Source: a virus. Taken from it: 34,690 nucleotides of DNA. Shown here piece after piece: positions 8,184-14,250 of this stretch (position 1 is the first letter of the stretch; each line of letters opens with the position of its first letter). The stretch lies in IMG/VR virus record IMGVR_UViG_3300027659_000108, positions 1 through 34,690 of that record; one strand, written 5' to 3'. The notes beneath the pieces were generated by a model. That model saw only the letters and a list, made by a program, of their open reading frames with translations, was not told the DNA's origin and did no database searches. The translations under genes and the position numbers were made by a program.

Positions 8184-9398
8184 ATGCAAAAACGCTCTTT
8201 GCTTTTTGAAAGTTTAGAATCTAGAAGAGTATTATCTAATACTGTTATTGCTATAATTGATAGTGGTACAGATACGTCTCATCCTTACATTAGTTCTCAC
8301 CTATGGACCAATCCTGGAGAGATTGCTGGTGATAATATTGATAATGATCATAATGGATATGTTGATGATATTCATGGATGGAATTTTGTAGAAAATAATA
8401 ATAATGTACAGGATGGATATGGTCATGGTACGGCGGTAACGGGTCTGGTTGTGGCTAATAATGTTTCTGATGTAATGATTTTAAGATTTCAAAATAATCA
8501 GGGATTAGGATTTACCGGCGAAGCTATTAAGGGTATAGAATATGCTACCATGATGAAAAGAGACTTTAATATTAATGTAGTAGCTATTAATGCTAGCTGG
8601 GGTGGCGGATTAGGATATTCTAGTTTATTATATGCTGCTATTAATAATGCTGGAACTAATGATATAGCTTTTGTGGTTGCTGCTGGCAATAGTGGTGCGG
8701 ATAATGATGCTGTTCCACGATATCCTGGATCTTATGATTGTTCTAATATTATTAATGTGGCGGCGGTGACTGATCAAGGATATTTGACATCATATTCTAA
8801 TTATGGAAAAAATAGTGTAGATTTGGGGGCCTATGCTAATGGAGTAAATACTACTTTTCCTAATAATAGTTATGGATCTTTTGCTGGTACCAGTGCTGCT
8901 GCTCCTAGAGTATCTAGCTCTGTAGGTTATTTAAAATCTCAGAATCCTTCATGGAGTATTGATCAGGTTAAAAGCTATATATTTAGTACTGTAGAAAAAA
9001 ATAATAGTTTAGCAGAGAAGATTGTTAGTGGGGGAGTATTAGATAAGAGTCTAGTTTTTAATGTTCCAGAACCCATCAAGACTCCAGCTTCTATAAGTCT
9101 ACCAGTAATTAGTACTCCAATTGGTAACGTGGAAGTTTTATCATTAAGAAGAATTAAGGGGTGGGCTTTTAATAGTGATAGTGGATCCAAGCCAGTTGTA
9201 GTAAAAATTTTTATAAACGATGTGATGGTAAAAATTTCAGTAGCTCGAAGTTATAGAGGAGATTTAAGAAGTAGTTTAGGGTCTAGCTACCATGGATTTA
9301 ATATGAAGCTAAATCCCAAGTGGTTTGTTGTTGGGGAAAACAGAGTAAGTGTGAAAGTGGGAGATAATGTGATATGGAGTGGAAAGATTAATAAATAG
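8184..9398 (+). CDS. Subtilisin-like serine protease (S8) with planctomycete-type N-terminus
   Basis: 404 aa. The complete S8 triad is visible: Asp26 in 'AIIDSGTDTSHP', His81 in 'GYGHGTAVTGL', Ser237 in 'FAGTSAAAPR', with oxyanion Asn169 in 'AAGNSGADN'. There is no propeptide. The first 20 residues contain 'LFESLESRRVLS', the FE-LE-R-LL/LS N-terminal motif widespread in planctomycete exported proteins. A C-terminal beta-rich domain (about 310-404, 'IKGWAFNSDSG') probably binds a surface or substrate. ATG preceded by AAAGGA. A virion-linked, lysis or host-surface protease is possible; capture from a planctomycete host is the likely origin. Confidence 0.9.
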   Translation: MQKRSLLFESLESRRVLSNTVIAIIDSGTDTSHPYISSHLWTNPGEIAGDNIDNDHNGYVDDIHGWNFVENNNNVQDGYGHGTAVTGLVVANNVSDVMILRFQNNQGLGFTGEAIKGIEYATMMKRDFNINVVAINASWGGGLGYSSLLYAAINNAGTNDIAFVVAAGNSGADNDAVPRYPGSYDCSNIINVAAVTDQGYLTSYSNYGKNSVDLGAYANGVNTTFPNNSYGSFAGTSAAAPRVSSSVGYLKSQNPSWSIDQVKSYIFSTVEKNNSLAEKIVSGGVLDKSLVFNVPEPIKTPASISLPVISTPIGNVEVLSLRRIKGWAFNSDSGSKPVVVKIFINDVMVKISVARSYRGDLRSSLGSSYHGFNMKLNPKWFVVGENRVSVKVGDNVIWSGKINK

Positions 9399-9558
9399 TG
9401 GCTAATAAACTGGCCAATTATTTATTGAGGTCGGCTATTGTTTTTAGACCACCCGGCGATTTTCAAAAATTTCTCAAGGTAAGGCGAAAAAACGAAAAAA
9501 CCCCCCTTCTTCTAGTCAGTGTCTGGTCCTAGTCTGGTACCAATGAGCGACCACTTTT
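9399..9558. other. Gene-free junction between subtilase and early region
   Basis: 160 nt without a credible frame. It marks a shift from the AT-rich left-hand coding style to the early region. It holds homopolymer-like runs (A and C tracts near 9490-9510) and the sequence CTAGTCAGTGTC, but no convincing hairpin terminator. The regulatory cassette starts at 9559. Confidence 0.5.
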
Positions 9559-9643
9559 CGTAAGTAGTCTGGTCGTAAGGACTTAGTATTGGTTTATGCC
9601 CAAAAATTTGATGTAAGTGCTTATGCTGTAAGGACTTATGACG
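9559..9643 (+). repeat. Regulatory dyad cassette, copy 1
   Basis: Two imperfect long dyads built from TAAG/CTTA half-sites (CGTAAGTAGTC...CGTAAGGACTTAG and TGTAAGTGCTTA...TAAGGACTTA), separated by about 22 nt. This is the first of 18 related cassettes that precede early promoters. A conserved block with TGCCA and TTGGCATGAAATTATATT follows at about 9662-9702. Confidence 0.75.
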
Positions 9644-9723
9644 AGTTTTGACGCAAAGACTGTGCCACAAAAATTTTTCTCGTTTGGCATGAAATTATAT
9701 TCGAAAAATTGCAAAGATTTCTC

Positions 9724-9751
9724 TTGAAAGCGTCGATAAATACTGTATAAT
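9724..9751 (+). promoter_or_regulatory. Early promoter (gene 9790)
   Basis: TTGAAA, 16-nt spacer containing TCGATAAA, TATAAT. The transcript would have a purine-only leader (GAAAGAAAGAGAGAAAG-type) before the ATG. Confidence 0.8.
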
Positions 9752-9789
9752 GAAAACACAAGAGAAAAAGAAAGAAAGAGAGAAAGAAA

Positions 9790-10026
9790 ATGAAGAATAC
9801 GAAAATCATCATGAATCGCAAAGAACTTGACGAAATCCTCTATGGTGAGAACAGTGTTTCTCCCGATACTTTTGTGGATTCGGAGTATGCGATTGGTGGA
9901 GAATTGCTTGAAGAAGCAAGAAACAACAACAACTCTATCGAAGACTTCTTCCCTATGGGAGATGAGGGAGAGTATATCGAAGTGGATAATGATGGATATG
10001 TAATCGCAGATTTCCTGTATTACTAG
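9790..10026 (+). CDS. Small acidic early protein, paralog of the 11126 gene
   Basis: 78 aa, strongly acidic, not recognised as a known family. It shares layout and motifs with the 75-aa protein at 11126: an N-terminal 'MKN' start, a central 'GELLEEA' / 'GDLLAKV' block and a C-terminal 'GEYIEVDNDGYV' / 'GGWIEVDEMGYV' block. Both follow an identical purine-rich leader. The pair therefore arose by duplication together with the promoter cassette. No function can be read. Confidence 0.75.
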   Translation: MKNTKIIMNRKELDEILYGENSVSPDTFVDSEYAIGGELLEEARNNNNSIEDFFPMGDEGEYIEVDNDGYVIADFLYY

Positions 10027-10036
10027 GGGAAAAAAC

Positions 10037-10050
10037 GTACAGTAGTGTAC
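10037..10050. promoter_or_regulatory. GTACA/TGTAC palindrome after the stop codon
   Basis: GTACA-GTAG-TGTAC followed by a run of A and CTCGACGTAA. Related palindromes occur at about 10861-10875, 11687-11702 and 13230-13242, each just upstream of a dyad cassette. It could be a short terminator stem or a protein site. Confidence 0.45.
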
Positions 10051-10058
10051 AAAAAACT

Positions 10059-10144
10059 CGACGTAAACCCTTACCGCGTAAGGAGTTACAGCGAATTTTT
10101 GCCGAAAAATTTGACGTAAGTACTTGCAGCGTAACGACTTACGC
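10059..10144 (+). repeat. Regulatory dyad cassette, copy 2
   Basis: First dyad CGTAAACCCTTA...TAAGGAGTTACAG, central AT palindrome AATTTTT-GCCG-AAAAATT, second dyad GACGTAAGTACTTG...AACGACTTACG. A clear example of the three-part design. Confidence 0.85.
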
Positions 10145-10251
10145 TCAGTATTTTGTCTTTTATTATCTATCTTACCACACAGCAAATATCGTGCCATAAA
10201 AATTTTATCCATTTGGCATGAAATTATATTTGAAATTTTTCAAGATTTTGC

Positions 10252-10279
10252 TTGAAAGCGTCGAATATATCTATATAAT
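10252..10279 (+). promoter_or_regulatory. Early promoter (gene 10311)
   Basis: TTGAAA, 16-nt spacer with GCGTCGAATA, TATAAT. Confidence 0.8.
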
Positions 10280-10310
10280 CAAAGCATCAAGAGAAAAGGG
10301 AGAGATGAAA

Positions 10311-10490
10311 ATGAAAATCGGTGAATTTGTTTTTGCGGAATATGATAACGGTGAAATCGTGAACGGCGAAGTGATCAACGTTCGCATGTTCGGTGATCGG
10401 ATGCTGTTGACGGTAAAGGCCGATCAAGGCTATCGTTCGATCTATACCGATAAGTGTGTGACGCTCGAAGTTATGGAAGCCTCTAAGTAA
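10311..10490 (+). CDS. Small beta-rich protein, paralog of the 11937 gene
   Basis: 59 aa. The start is set at the second of two close ATGs because GGGAGA is then correctly spaced and the product matches the 59-aa paralog at 11937 end to end (about three-quarters identical: both have 'EYDNGE', 'GEVINVRMFGDRMLLTVKA', 'GYRSIYTDKCV'). The alternating hydrophobic pattern suggests a small SH3/KOW-like barrel, which would fit nucleic-acid or protein binding. Function unknown. First gene of a three-gene unit. Confidence 0.8.
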   Translation: MKIGEFVFAEYDNGEIVNGEVINVRMFGDRMLLTVKADQGYRSIYTDKCVTLEVMEASK

Positions 10491-10503
10491 AAAGGAAATA
10501 GTA

Positions 10504-10677
10504 ATGGAAAAGATGATCGACGAGAATGGAGAGGAATGGATTGTGGGTTATGGAGAGGATGACGCTATGGATTTCGACGATTATTCGTGGGATCCGATCA
10601 TGGGTGATTCCGAAGATGATGTTGAAACGGATGATGTGTGGCTCGATGATTTCCAAGGCGAGGAGGATTGGGCATGA
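10504..10677 (+). CDS. Small highly acidic protein, paralog of the C-terminal half of the 13543 gene
   Basis: 57 aa, very rich in Asp/Glu with several Trp. The C-terminal half 'SWDPIMGDSEDDVETDD' and 'WLDDFQGEED' matches the end of the 89-aa protein at 13543 ('GWDPIMGDAEDHIETDD', 'WLDDFCGEED'). The larger paralog carries an extra N-terminal Cys-rich domain that is missing here. Charge distribution would suit a DNA mimic, which is speculative. Its TGA overlaps the next ATG (ATGA), indicating translational coupling. Confidence 0.72.
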   Translation: MEKMIDENGEEWIVGYGEDDAMDFDDYSWDPIMGDSEDDVETDDVWLDDFQGEEDWA

Positions 10678-10856
10678 CTCAGGAAATTCGTGATCTTGCA
10701 AATTCGCTTGGGCTTGTTGTGGCAAGCGTTTGGGATGGATATTCTCGCAAATGGATCGTAAGCGAACGGGATGGATACTGTACGCTGTTCACCACGAACG
10801 ACTACGATACGCTTGTTCAGGGATTGAGGGATGGGGGAAAGTTTCGACCACTGTAA
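10674..10856 (+). CDS. Small hypothetical early protein
   Basis: 60 aa, starting at the ATG that overlaps the previous stop. Alpha/beta pattern: N-terminal helix 'IRDLANSLGLVVASVWDG' then a strand pair 'KWIVSERDGYCTLFTTNDYD' and a C-terminal helix. Not assigned to a known family. Last gene before cassette 3. Confidence 0.65.
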   Translation: MTQEIRDLANSLGLVVASVWDGYSRKWIVSERDGYCTLFTTNDYDTLVQGLRDGGKFRPL

Positions 10857-10881
10857 ATCCGTATACTACTGTACAAAAACT

Positions 10882-10970
10882 CGACGCAAACCCTTACTGC
10901 CGAAGGAGTTACGACGAATTTTTGCCCGAAAATTTGACGTAAGTACTTACGCTACAACGACTTACAACGA
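10882..10970 (+). repeat. Regulatory dyad cassette, copy 3
   Basis: CGCAAACCCTTA...AAGGAGTTACG, centre AATTTTTGCCCGAAAATT, then GACGTAAGTACTTAC...AACGACTTAC. Preceded by a degenerate TATAC/TGTAC palindrome (10861-10875). Confidence 0.85.
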
Positions 10971-11004
10971 GTTTTTCTCTAATCTTATCTATGTTACCAA
11001 AAGT

Positions 11005-11021
11005 TTGGCACGATATTTGCT
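11005..11021 (+). promoter_or_regulatory. Sigma54-like -24/-12 element
   Basis: TTGGCACGATATTTGCT matches the sigma54 consensus TGGCAC-N5-TTGC with the required 10 nt between GG and GC. An identical element occurs at 12776 and a near-identical one at 13374. Host sigma54 use is inference. Confidence 0.45.
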
Positions 11022-11029
11022 GTAGCTAA

Positions 11030-11047
11030 CCTTACGATATTGTAAGG
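11030..11047. promoter_or_regulatory. CCTTAC dyad upstream of -35
   Basis: Perfect arms CCTTAC / GTAAGG around GATATT. Exact copies at 12801 and 13814 and a degenerate one at 14258 all sit just upstream of an early promoter. Its half-sites match those of the long cassettes. Confidence 0.6.
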
Positions 11048-11057
11048 AAGATTTTAG

Positions 11058-11085
11058 TTGATATCTAAAGATAGGATGGTATAAT
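11058..11085 (+). promoter_or_regulatory. Early promoter (gene 11126)
   Basis: TTGATA, 16-nt spacer, TATAAT, followed by a purine-only leader to the ATG at 11126. Confidence 0.8.
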
Positions 11086-11125
11086 GTCGATATAAGAAGA
11101 AGAAAGAAAGAAAGAGAGAAAGAAA

Positions 11126-11353
11126 ATGAAAAACATGATCGTCCTTAACACTGTGGCTGAACTGACTGAGTTTCTTAACAATACTAGCCTTGATACTCTG
11201 GTGAATCGGGTTGCTTTTGCTGGTGATCTGCTGGCAAAAGTGAATGAGCATAATCAGATTAACATAGATGAGGAGATCGGATTCTGTGATGATGGTGGAT
11301 GGATCGAAGTTGACGAAATGGGCTATGTTGTGGATGATTTCGCAATCTGCTAA
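11126..11353 (+). CDS. Small acidic early protein, paralog of the 9790 gene
   Basis: 75 aa. It shares the 'GDLLAKV' and 'GGWIEVDEMGYVVDDF' blocks with the 9790 product. N-terminal helix 'TVAELTEFLNNTSLDTLV'. Expressed from its own promoter with the long GAAA-type leader that contains the Shine-Dalgarno-like AGAGAAAG. Unknown function; the duplicated gene, leader and promoter unit is the notable point. Confidence 0.75.
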   Translation: MKNMIVLNTVAELTEFLNNTSLDTLVNRVAFAGDLLAKVNEHNQINIDEEIGFCDDGGWIEVDEMGYVVDDFAIC

Positions 11354-11384
11354 AAATACGAACATAAGAAAGAAGGAAAAGAAA

Positions 11385-11681
11385 ATGAATCATTGTGAAG
11401 CTGTTAAGATGGTGAAGGGAAAGGGTAATAAGAATACCCGTAAGGTGGGCAACAATACCTATGCGGAAATTCTTCCTGATGGTAGCGTGGGCATTATGCT
11501 ACATAGTACCTATGTTGTGAAGATTCATCCCGACAATAGTGCTACCCTTAATACTGGGGGGTGGTATACCAGCACCACTAAGGATCGAATCAACAAGTAT
11601 TCGCCCGTAAGAGTATATCAGCGTAGGGGCGAATGGTATCTGAACAACGGTACACCATATGAGGATGGTATGGTAGTGTGA
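11385..11681 (+). CDS. Conserved phage domain protein (N-T-R-K-V-x-N-N-T-Y type)
   Basis: 98 aa. The start ATG is preceded by AAGGAAAAGAAA. The core 'NTRKVGNNTYAEILPDG' followed by 'GIMLHSTYVVKIHPDNS' and 'LNTGGWYTSTTKDRINKY' is a beta-rich domain I recognise as recurring in unrelated phages, always of unknown role. The strict Gly/Asn/Thr turns suggest a small beta sandwich. It lies 31 nt after the 11126 gene in the same unit. No catalytic residues are apparent. Confidence 0.78.
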   Translation: MNHCEAVKMVKGKGNKNTRKVGNNTYAEILPDGSVGIMLHSTYVVKIHPDNSATLNTGGWYTSTTKDRINKYSPVRVYQRRGEWYLNNGTPYEDGMVV

Positions 11682-11686
11682 ACATC

Positions 11687-11702
11687 TGTACACTACTGTA
11701 CA
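11687..11702. promoter_or_regulatory. TGTACA palindrome
   Basis: TGTACA-CTAC-TGTACA, perfect on both arms, followed by AAAAACGCGACGTAA, the entry to cassette 4. The clearest of four related palindromes. Confidence 0.5.
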
Positions 11703-11708
11703 AAAACG

Positions 11709-11796
11709 CGACGTAAAGCCTTACCCCATAAGGAGTTACGTCAAATTTTTGCCCGAAAATTTCTCCTAAGTACTTATGCTGCAACGACTTACGACA
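11709..11796 (+). repeat. Regulatory dyad cassette, copy 4
   Basis: First dyad CGACGTAAAGCCTTA / TAAGGAGTTACGTC can form a long hairpin followed by AAATTTTTG, so it could also terminate the upstream transcript. Second dyad CTAAGTACTTA...AACGACTTACG. Confidence 0.85.
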
Positions 11797-11876
11797 AGTT
11801 TTCAGAGCAAACGCTGTGCCACAAAAAATTATTTTATTTGGCATGAAATTATATTCGAAATTTCTCAAGATTTCTC

Positions 11877-11904
11877 TTGAAAGGGCCGATATACTCTGTA
11901 TAAT
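11877..11904 (+). promoter_or_regulatory. Early promoter (gene 11937)
   Basis: TTGAAA, 16-nt spacer with GGGCCGATATA, TATAAT. Confidence 0.8.
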
Positions 11905-11936
11905 AGAGGTATCAAGAGAAGAGAAAGGGATAAGAA

Positions 11937-12116
11937 ATGAAAATCGGTGACTTTGTTAACGCTGAATACGACAATGGCGAAGTGGTTGTTGGTGAGGTTA
12001 TCAACGTGAGGATGTTTGGGGATCGGATGCTGCTGACGGTTAAGGCGGAACAAGGATACCGTTCCATCTATACCGATAAGTGTGTTAAGCTTGAAGTGGC
12101 CGAAGCCGTTAACTGA
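11937..12116 (+). CDS. Small beta-rich protein, paralog of the 10311 gene
   Basis: 59 aa, the same length as its paralog at 10311 and very similar throughout ('MKIGDFVNAEYDNGEVVVGE' at the start). The upstream promoter and leader are also alike, so the whole expression unit was duplicated. AAAGGGA lies 7 nt before the ATG. Possible small SH3/KOW-like fold; function unknown. Confidence 0.8.
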   Translation: MKIGDFVNAEYDNGEVVVGEVINVRMFGDRMLLTVKAEQGYRSIYTDKCVKLEVAEAVN

Positions 12117-12131
12117 AAAGGAAAACAAATA

Positions 12132-12323
12132 ATGAATAGCCTCGACTCTATCTTTTCTGCTATGCGAACGGGTAAGTATGGGTGTGTTATCGACACCAAG
12201 GGAAATGCCCATGTTGGTATTATCAATTGTGTGATGCGTGAGGATGGCAGCGGAAAGAATTGGATTGTGACGATTACTAATAAGACAGTTGGTCATGAGA
12301 ATGTTTTTTTTCACGCTAAGTGA
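12132..12323 (+). CDS. Small hypothetical early protein
   Basis: 63 aa. AAGGA precedes the ATG. Beta-rich pattern 'KYGCVIDTKGNAHVGIINCV' then 'NWIVTITNKTV'. The G-x-V-x-x-x-G-x-x-x-G-I layout resembles small SH3-type barrels. Not recognised as a family. It lies between the 11937 paralog and a small membrane protein in the same unit. Confidence 0.65.
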   Translation: MNSLDSIFSAMRTGKYGCVIDTKGNAHVGIINCVMREDGSGKNWIVTITNKTVGHENVFFHAK

Positions 12324-12335
12324 AAGGTATAGAAA

Positions 12336-12485
12336 ATGAAAAACTGGATTTGCTACAATTTGTTTGGCGAACATCCCGACGATGTTGATGCTTTCGGAAT
12401 GATTCTTGGTATTAGTATTCTAAGCTTTTTGGTTTTTTGGGCTTCTTATCTTTTTGTTTATATTCCCTTCTTTTACTTTGGATGA
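12336..12485 (+). CDS. Small membrane protein, one transmembrane segment
   Basis: 49 aa. An acidic N-terminal stretch is followed by about 25 hydrophobic residues ('GMILGISILSFLVFWASYLF') and an aromatic tail. Probably inner-membrane. Such micro-membrane proteins recur in this region (14702, 14864, 14973, 32143). The role is unknown; superinfection exclusion or host-membrane effects are possibilities only. Confidence 0.65.
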   Translation: MKNWICYNLFGEHPDDVDAFGMILGISILSFLVFWASYLFVYIPFFYFG

Positions 12486-12488
12486 AAA

Positions 12489-12662
12489 ATGAATATCTCT
12501 CAACTAAGCAAATGTACAGTACAAACTGCTTTAAGGATTGAACAAATTCGTTTGCAATATGCTTTGAGTGAATCGGATAAGGAAACTATTAAGAAAAGCA
12601 TTAAGGAATTGGCACAGGATTTGCTGGTACGTTATAAAAAAGAGATTGACGCAAACCCTTGA
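12489..12662 (+). CDS. Small helical hypothetical protein
   Basis: 57 aa, mainly helical and charged ('LRIEQIRLQYALSESDKETI', 'KELAQDLLVRYKKE'). It starts 3 nt after the preceding stop. The last codons (IDANP-stop) are written by the first half-dyad of cassette 5, so the regulatory repeat has become part of the coding end. Confidence 0.6.
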   Translation: MNISQLSKCTVQTALRIEQIRLQYALSESDKETIKKSIKELAQDLLVRYKKEIDANP

Positions 12663-12735
12663 GGCGTAAGGAGTTACGTCAAATTTTCGCCGCAAAATTT
12701 TCCCTAAGTGCTTATATACCAACAACTTACGACAA
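12648..12735 (+). repeat. Regulatory dyad cassette, copy 5
   Basis: GACGCAAACCCTTG...TAAGGAGTTACGTC, centre AAATTTTCGCCGCAAAATTT, then CTAAGTGCTTA...AACAACTTACG. It overlaps the 3' end of the 12489 gene. Confidence 0.85.
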
Positions 12736-12775
12736 GTTCTGACGCATATCATATGCCAAAGCAAAATATTCTTTT

Positions 12776-12792
12776 TTGGCACGATATTTGCT
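12776..12792 (+). promoter_or_regulatory. Sigma54-like -24/-12 element
   Basis: TTGGCACGATATTTGCT, identical to 11005-11021. Confidence 0.45.
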
Positions 12793-12800
12793 GTGGGAAA

Positions 12801-12818
12801 CCTTACGATATTGTAAGG
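12801..12818. promoter_or_regulatory. CCTTAC dyad upstream of -35
   Basis: CCTTAC-GATATT-GTAAGG, identical to 11030-11047, 19 nt before the -35 of the 12838 promoter. Confidence 0.6.
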
Positions 12819-12837
12819 AAACTACCAAAGATTTCGC

Positions 12838-12865
12838 TTGCAAGTTAAAGAAAAGCCTGTATAAT
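12838..12865 (+). promoter_or_regulatory. Early promoter (gene 12895)
   Basis: TTGCAA, 16-nt spacer, TATAAT, then a purine-only leader. Confidence 0.75.
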
Positions 12866-12894
12866 GTCGGTATAAGAAGAAAGAGAGAAAGAAA

Positions 12895-13224
12895 ATGAAA
12901 ACCAAGTTCCCTATCGTCGAAAACGCCAAGCGTCAAGCCAGACTGTGCTTCCTCGGGATTGCGATTCCTCACCAACCGTCCCTTGCGGATGGGGTATATG
13001 GTCCGATCCGTAGTGAGAAGGTGTTGAAGTTCAATCGGAAAGCCTTGAAGAATCTTGGAAGAAAGAAAGTTGAAAAGAATGATCCCCGCCTTGTTGGAGG
13101 TGAGGATCGCATGATTGTGAGAGTTGGCAAGCCGGGTTCGGCCGAAAGGGTTGCTGCTCTGGAGTCGCAATATGCCGCAATTCTTGCTTGTGGAGAGGAA
13201 GTATCCCCCTTTTCGGAGGGGTGA
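12895..13224 (+). CDS. Small basic early protein, unknown
   Basis: 109 aa, basic in the centre ('RKALKNLGRKKVEKNDPR'). The N-terminal part is Cys/Pro-containing. The C-terminal half 'GKPGSAERVAALESQYAAIL' is a predicted helix. Not recognised. It follows a full purine leader (AGAGAGAAAGAAA) and its own promoter, and is the only gene in its unit. Confidence 0.7.
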   Translation: MKTKFPIVENAKRQARLCFLGIAIPHQPSLADGVYGPIRSEKVLKFNRKALKNLGRKKVEKNDPRLVGGEDRMIVRVGKPGSAERVAALESQYAAILACGEEVSPFSEG

Positions 13225-13250
13225 TCTTCTGTACACTGTACAAAAAACTC

Positions 13251-13336
13251 GACGTAAAGCCTTACTACCAAAGGAGTTGCGTCAAATTTTTGCCGAAAAA
13301 TTTTTCCTAAGTACTTATGGCATAAGGACTTACAGC
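13251..13336 (+). repeat. Regulatory dyad cassette, copy 6
   Basis: GACGTAAAGCCTTA...AAGGAGTTGCGTC, centre AAATTTTTGCCGAAAAATTT, then CTAAGTACTTA...TAAGGACTTAC. Preceded by a compact TGTACA-C-TGTACA palindrome (13230-13242). Confidence 0.85.
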
Positions 13337-13373
13337 ATGTTTTTTCGTCTATATTACCTATCTTAGAAATTGT

Positions 13374-13408
13374 TTGGCATGATATTTGCATATAGCAAAT
13401 GCTGTGCC
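13374..13408 (+). promoter_or_regulatory. Sigma54-like element within an inverted repeat
   Basis: TTGGCATGATATTTGCA (13374-13390) fits a sigma54 -24/-12 site. It also starts a long inverted repeat: TTGGCA and ATTTGC on the left pair with GCAAAT and TGCCAA on the right. It may be a protein-binding dyad and not a promoter. Confidence 0.4.
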
Positions 13409-13472
13409 AATCGTACAAAAACCAGAAAAAGTTTTGTCAAAATTTCTTGACAGAAAAATCTCAGGATTTCTC

Positions 13473-13500
13473 TTGCAATCTAAAGAATCTATGGTATAAT
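13473..13500 (+). promoter_or_regulatory. Early promoter (gene 13543)
   Basis: TTGCAA, 16-nt spacer, TATAAT, then a 40-nt leader of A and G only. Confidence 0.78.
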
Positions 13501-13542
13501 GTCGATATAAGAAGAAAGAAGAAAAGAAAAGAGGAAAAGAAA

Positions 13543-13812
13543 ATGGAATATCTGGATTACGATCTGATGTCCGATTGCTGCGGTTCTGGTGTGGGCTTTC
13601 AAACCGGTGAGGGTGAGGACCGAATCGGAATTTGTATGGAGTGTCAAGACTGGTGTGGTGTGGTGGAAGATATTCCGGAAGATGAGGCCGACTACATTCC
13701 GGGTCTTGACGATGGAGAGGGTTGGGACCCCATTATGGGGGATGCTGAAGATCATATCGAAACGGATGATCGGTGGCTCGACGATTTTTGTGGCGAAGAG
13801 GATTTTGCCTGA
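13543..13812 (+). CDS. Acidic protein with N-terminal Cys cluster, paralog of the 10504 gene
   Basis: 89 aa. The N-terminal part has five cysteines in a zinc-ribbon-like layout ('DCCGSG' and 'CMECQDWCG'). The C-terminal part is the acidic block shared with the 10504 product. The 10504 protein is either a truncated copy or this is a fusion of a zinc module to the acidic domain. Start chosen at the ATG after GGAAAAGAAA. Confidence 0.75.
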   Translation: MEYLDYDLMSDCCGSGVGFQTGEGEDRIGICMECQDWCGVVEDIPEDEADYIPGLDDGEGWDPIMGDAEDHIETDDRWLDDFCGEEDFA

Positions 13813-13813
13813 G

Positions 13814-13831
13814 CCTTACGATATTGTAAGG
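13814..13831. promoter_or_regulatory. CCTTAC dyad upstream of -35
   Basis: CCTTAC-GATATT-GTAAGG then AAATTTTTT, starting two bases after the stop codon. Here it could serve as a weak intrinsic terminator as well as an operator. Confidence 0.6.
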
Positions 13832-13842
13832 AAATTTTTTAG

Positions 13843-13870
13843 TTGACACTCAAGATGGTTACTGTATAAT
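13843..13870 (+). promoter_or_regulatory. Early promoter (gene 13897)
   Basis: TTGACA, 16-nt spacer, TATAAT. Confidence 0.82.
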
Positions 13871-13896
13871 GTCGATACAAAGGAAAAGGAAAAAAG

Positions 13897-14091
13897 ATGA
13901 ATAGCAAAAGTTTATCAAAGCGTTTGAAGAAAAAAAATTATACTCTCGGTCAGGATATTTTTGGGTGGATTGTGATTTCCGACCTGACGAAGTTTGAATG
14001 GAAATTTTCAACCCTTGGCGGGGTACAAAGATTTATTACCGATGAGGAATCTTTGGCTCGTTATTCTAAGCAAAATATATTGAATAAATAA
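13897..14091 (+). CDS. Small basic hypothetical protein
   Basis: 64 aa, beginning with a Lys/Ser-rich stretch ('SKSLSKRLKKKNYTLG') then a beta-rich centre ('GWIVISDLTKFEWKFST') and 'GGVQRFITDEESLARY'. Unrecognised. Preceded by AAGGAAAAGGAAAAAAG. First gene of a short unit that ends in the structured element at 14193. Confidence 0.65.
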   Translation: MNSKSLSKRLKKKNYTLGQDIFGWIVISDLTKFEWKFSTLGGVQRFITDEESLARYSKQNILNK

Positions 14092-14117
14092 GCAAGAGAA
14101 AACGGAGAAAAAATAAA

Positions 14118-14186
14118 ATGTTTATTGGAAGTGACGCTCCGATTAGCGACTACGGAATCTGCACAAGATGCCACGATCATGCATAA
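14118..14186 (+). CDS. Micro-ORF of 22 codons with C-x-x-C-H
   Basis: The peptide ends 'GICTRCHDHA'. GGAGAAAAAATAAA precedes the ATG. It sits between the 13897 gene and RNA element A. Two other copies of the element also follow a short frame ending within it or just before it. Could be a real microprotein or an upstream leader peptide; evidence is limited to the ribosome-binding site and position. Confidence 0.4.
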   Translation: MFIGSDAPISDYGICTRCHDHA

Positions 14187-14192
14187 AGGGTA

Positions 14193-14250
14193 GTCTGGCT
14201 GTATCAGCTAACCCTCCGGGTTTGGGTAAGTTGGGTATAGTCAGCAAGTT
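14193..14250 (+). ncRNA. TAGTCAG two-hairpin RNA element, copy A
   Basis: Hairpin 1 is AACCC-TCC-GGGTT flanked by a C/G pair and a U-U mismatch. Hairpin 2 is TTG...CAA enclosing GGTATAGTCAG. It lies downstream of the 14118 frame and upstream of the 14287 promoter. One of eight copies in the window. Confidence 0.6.
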
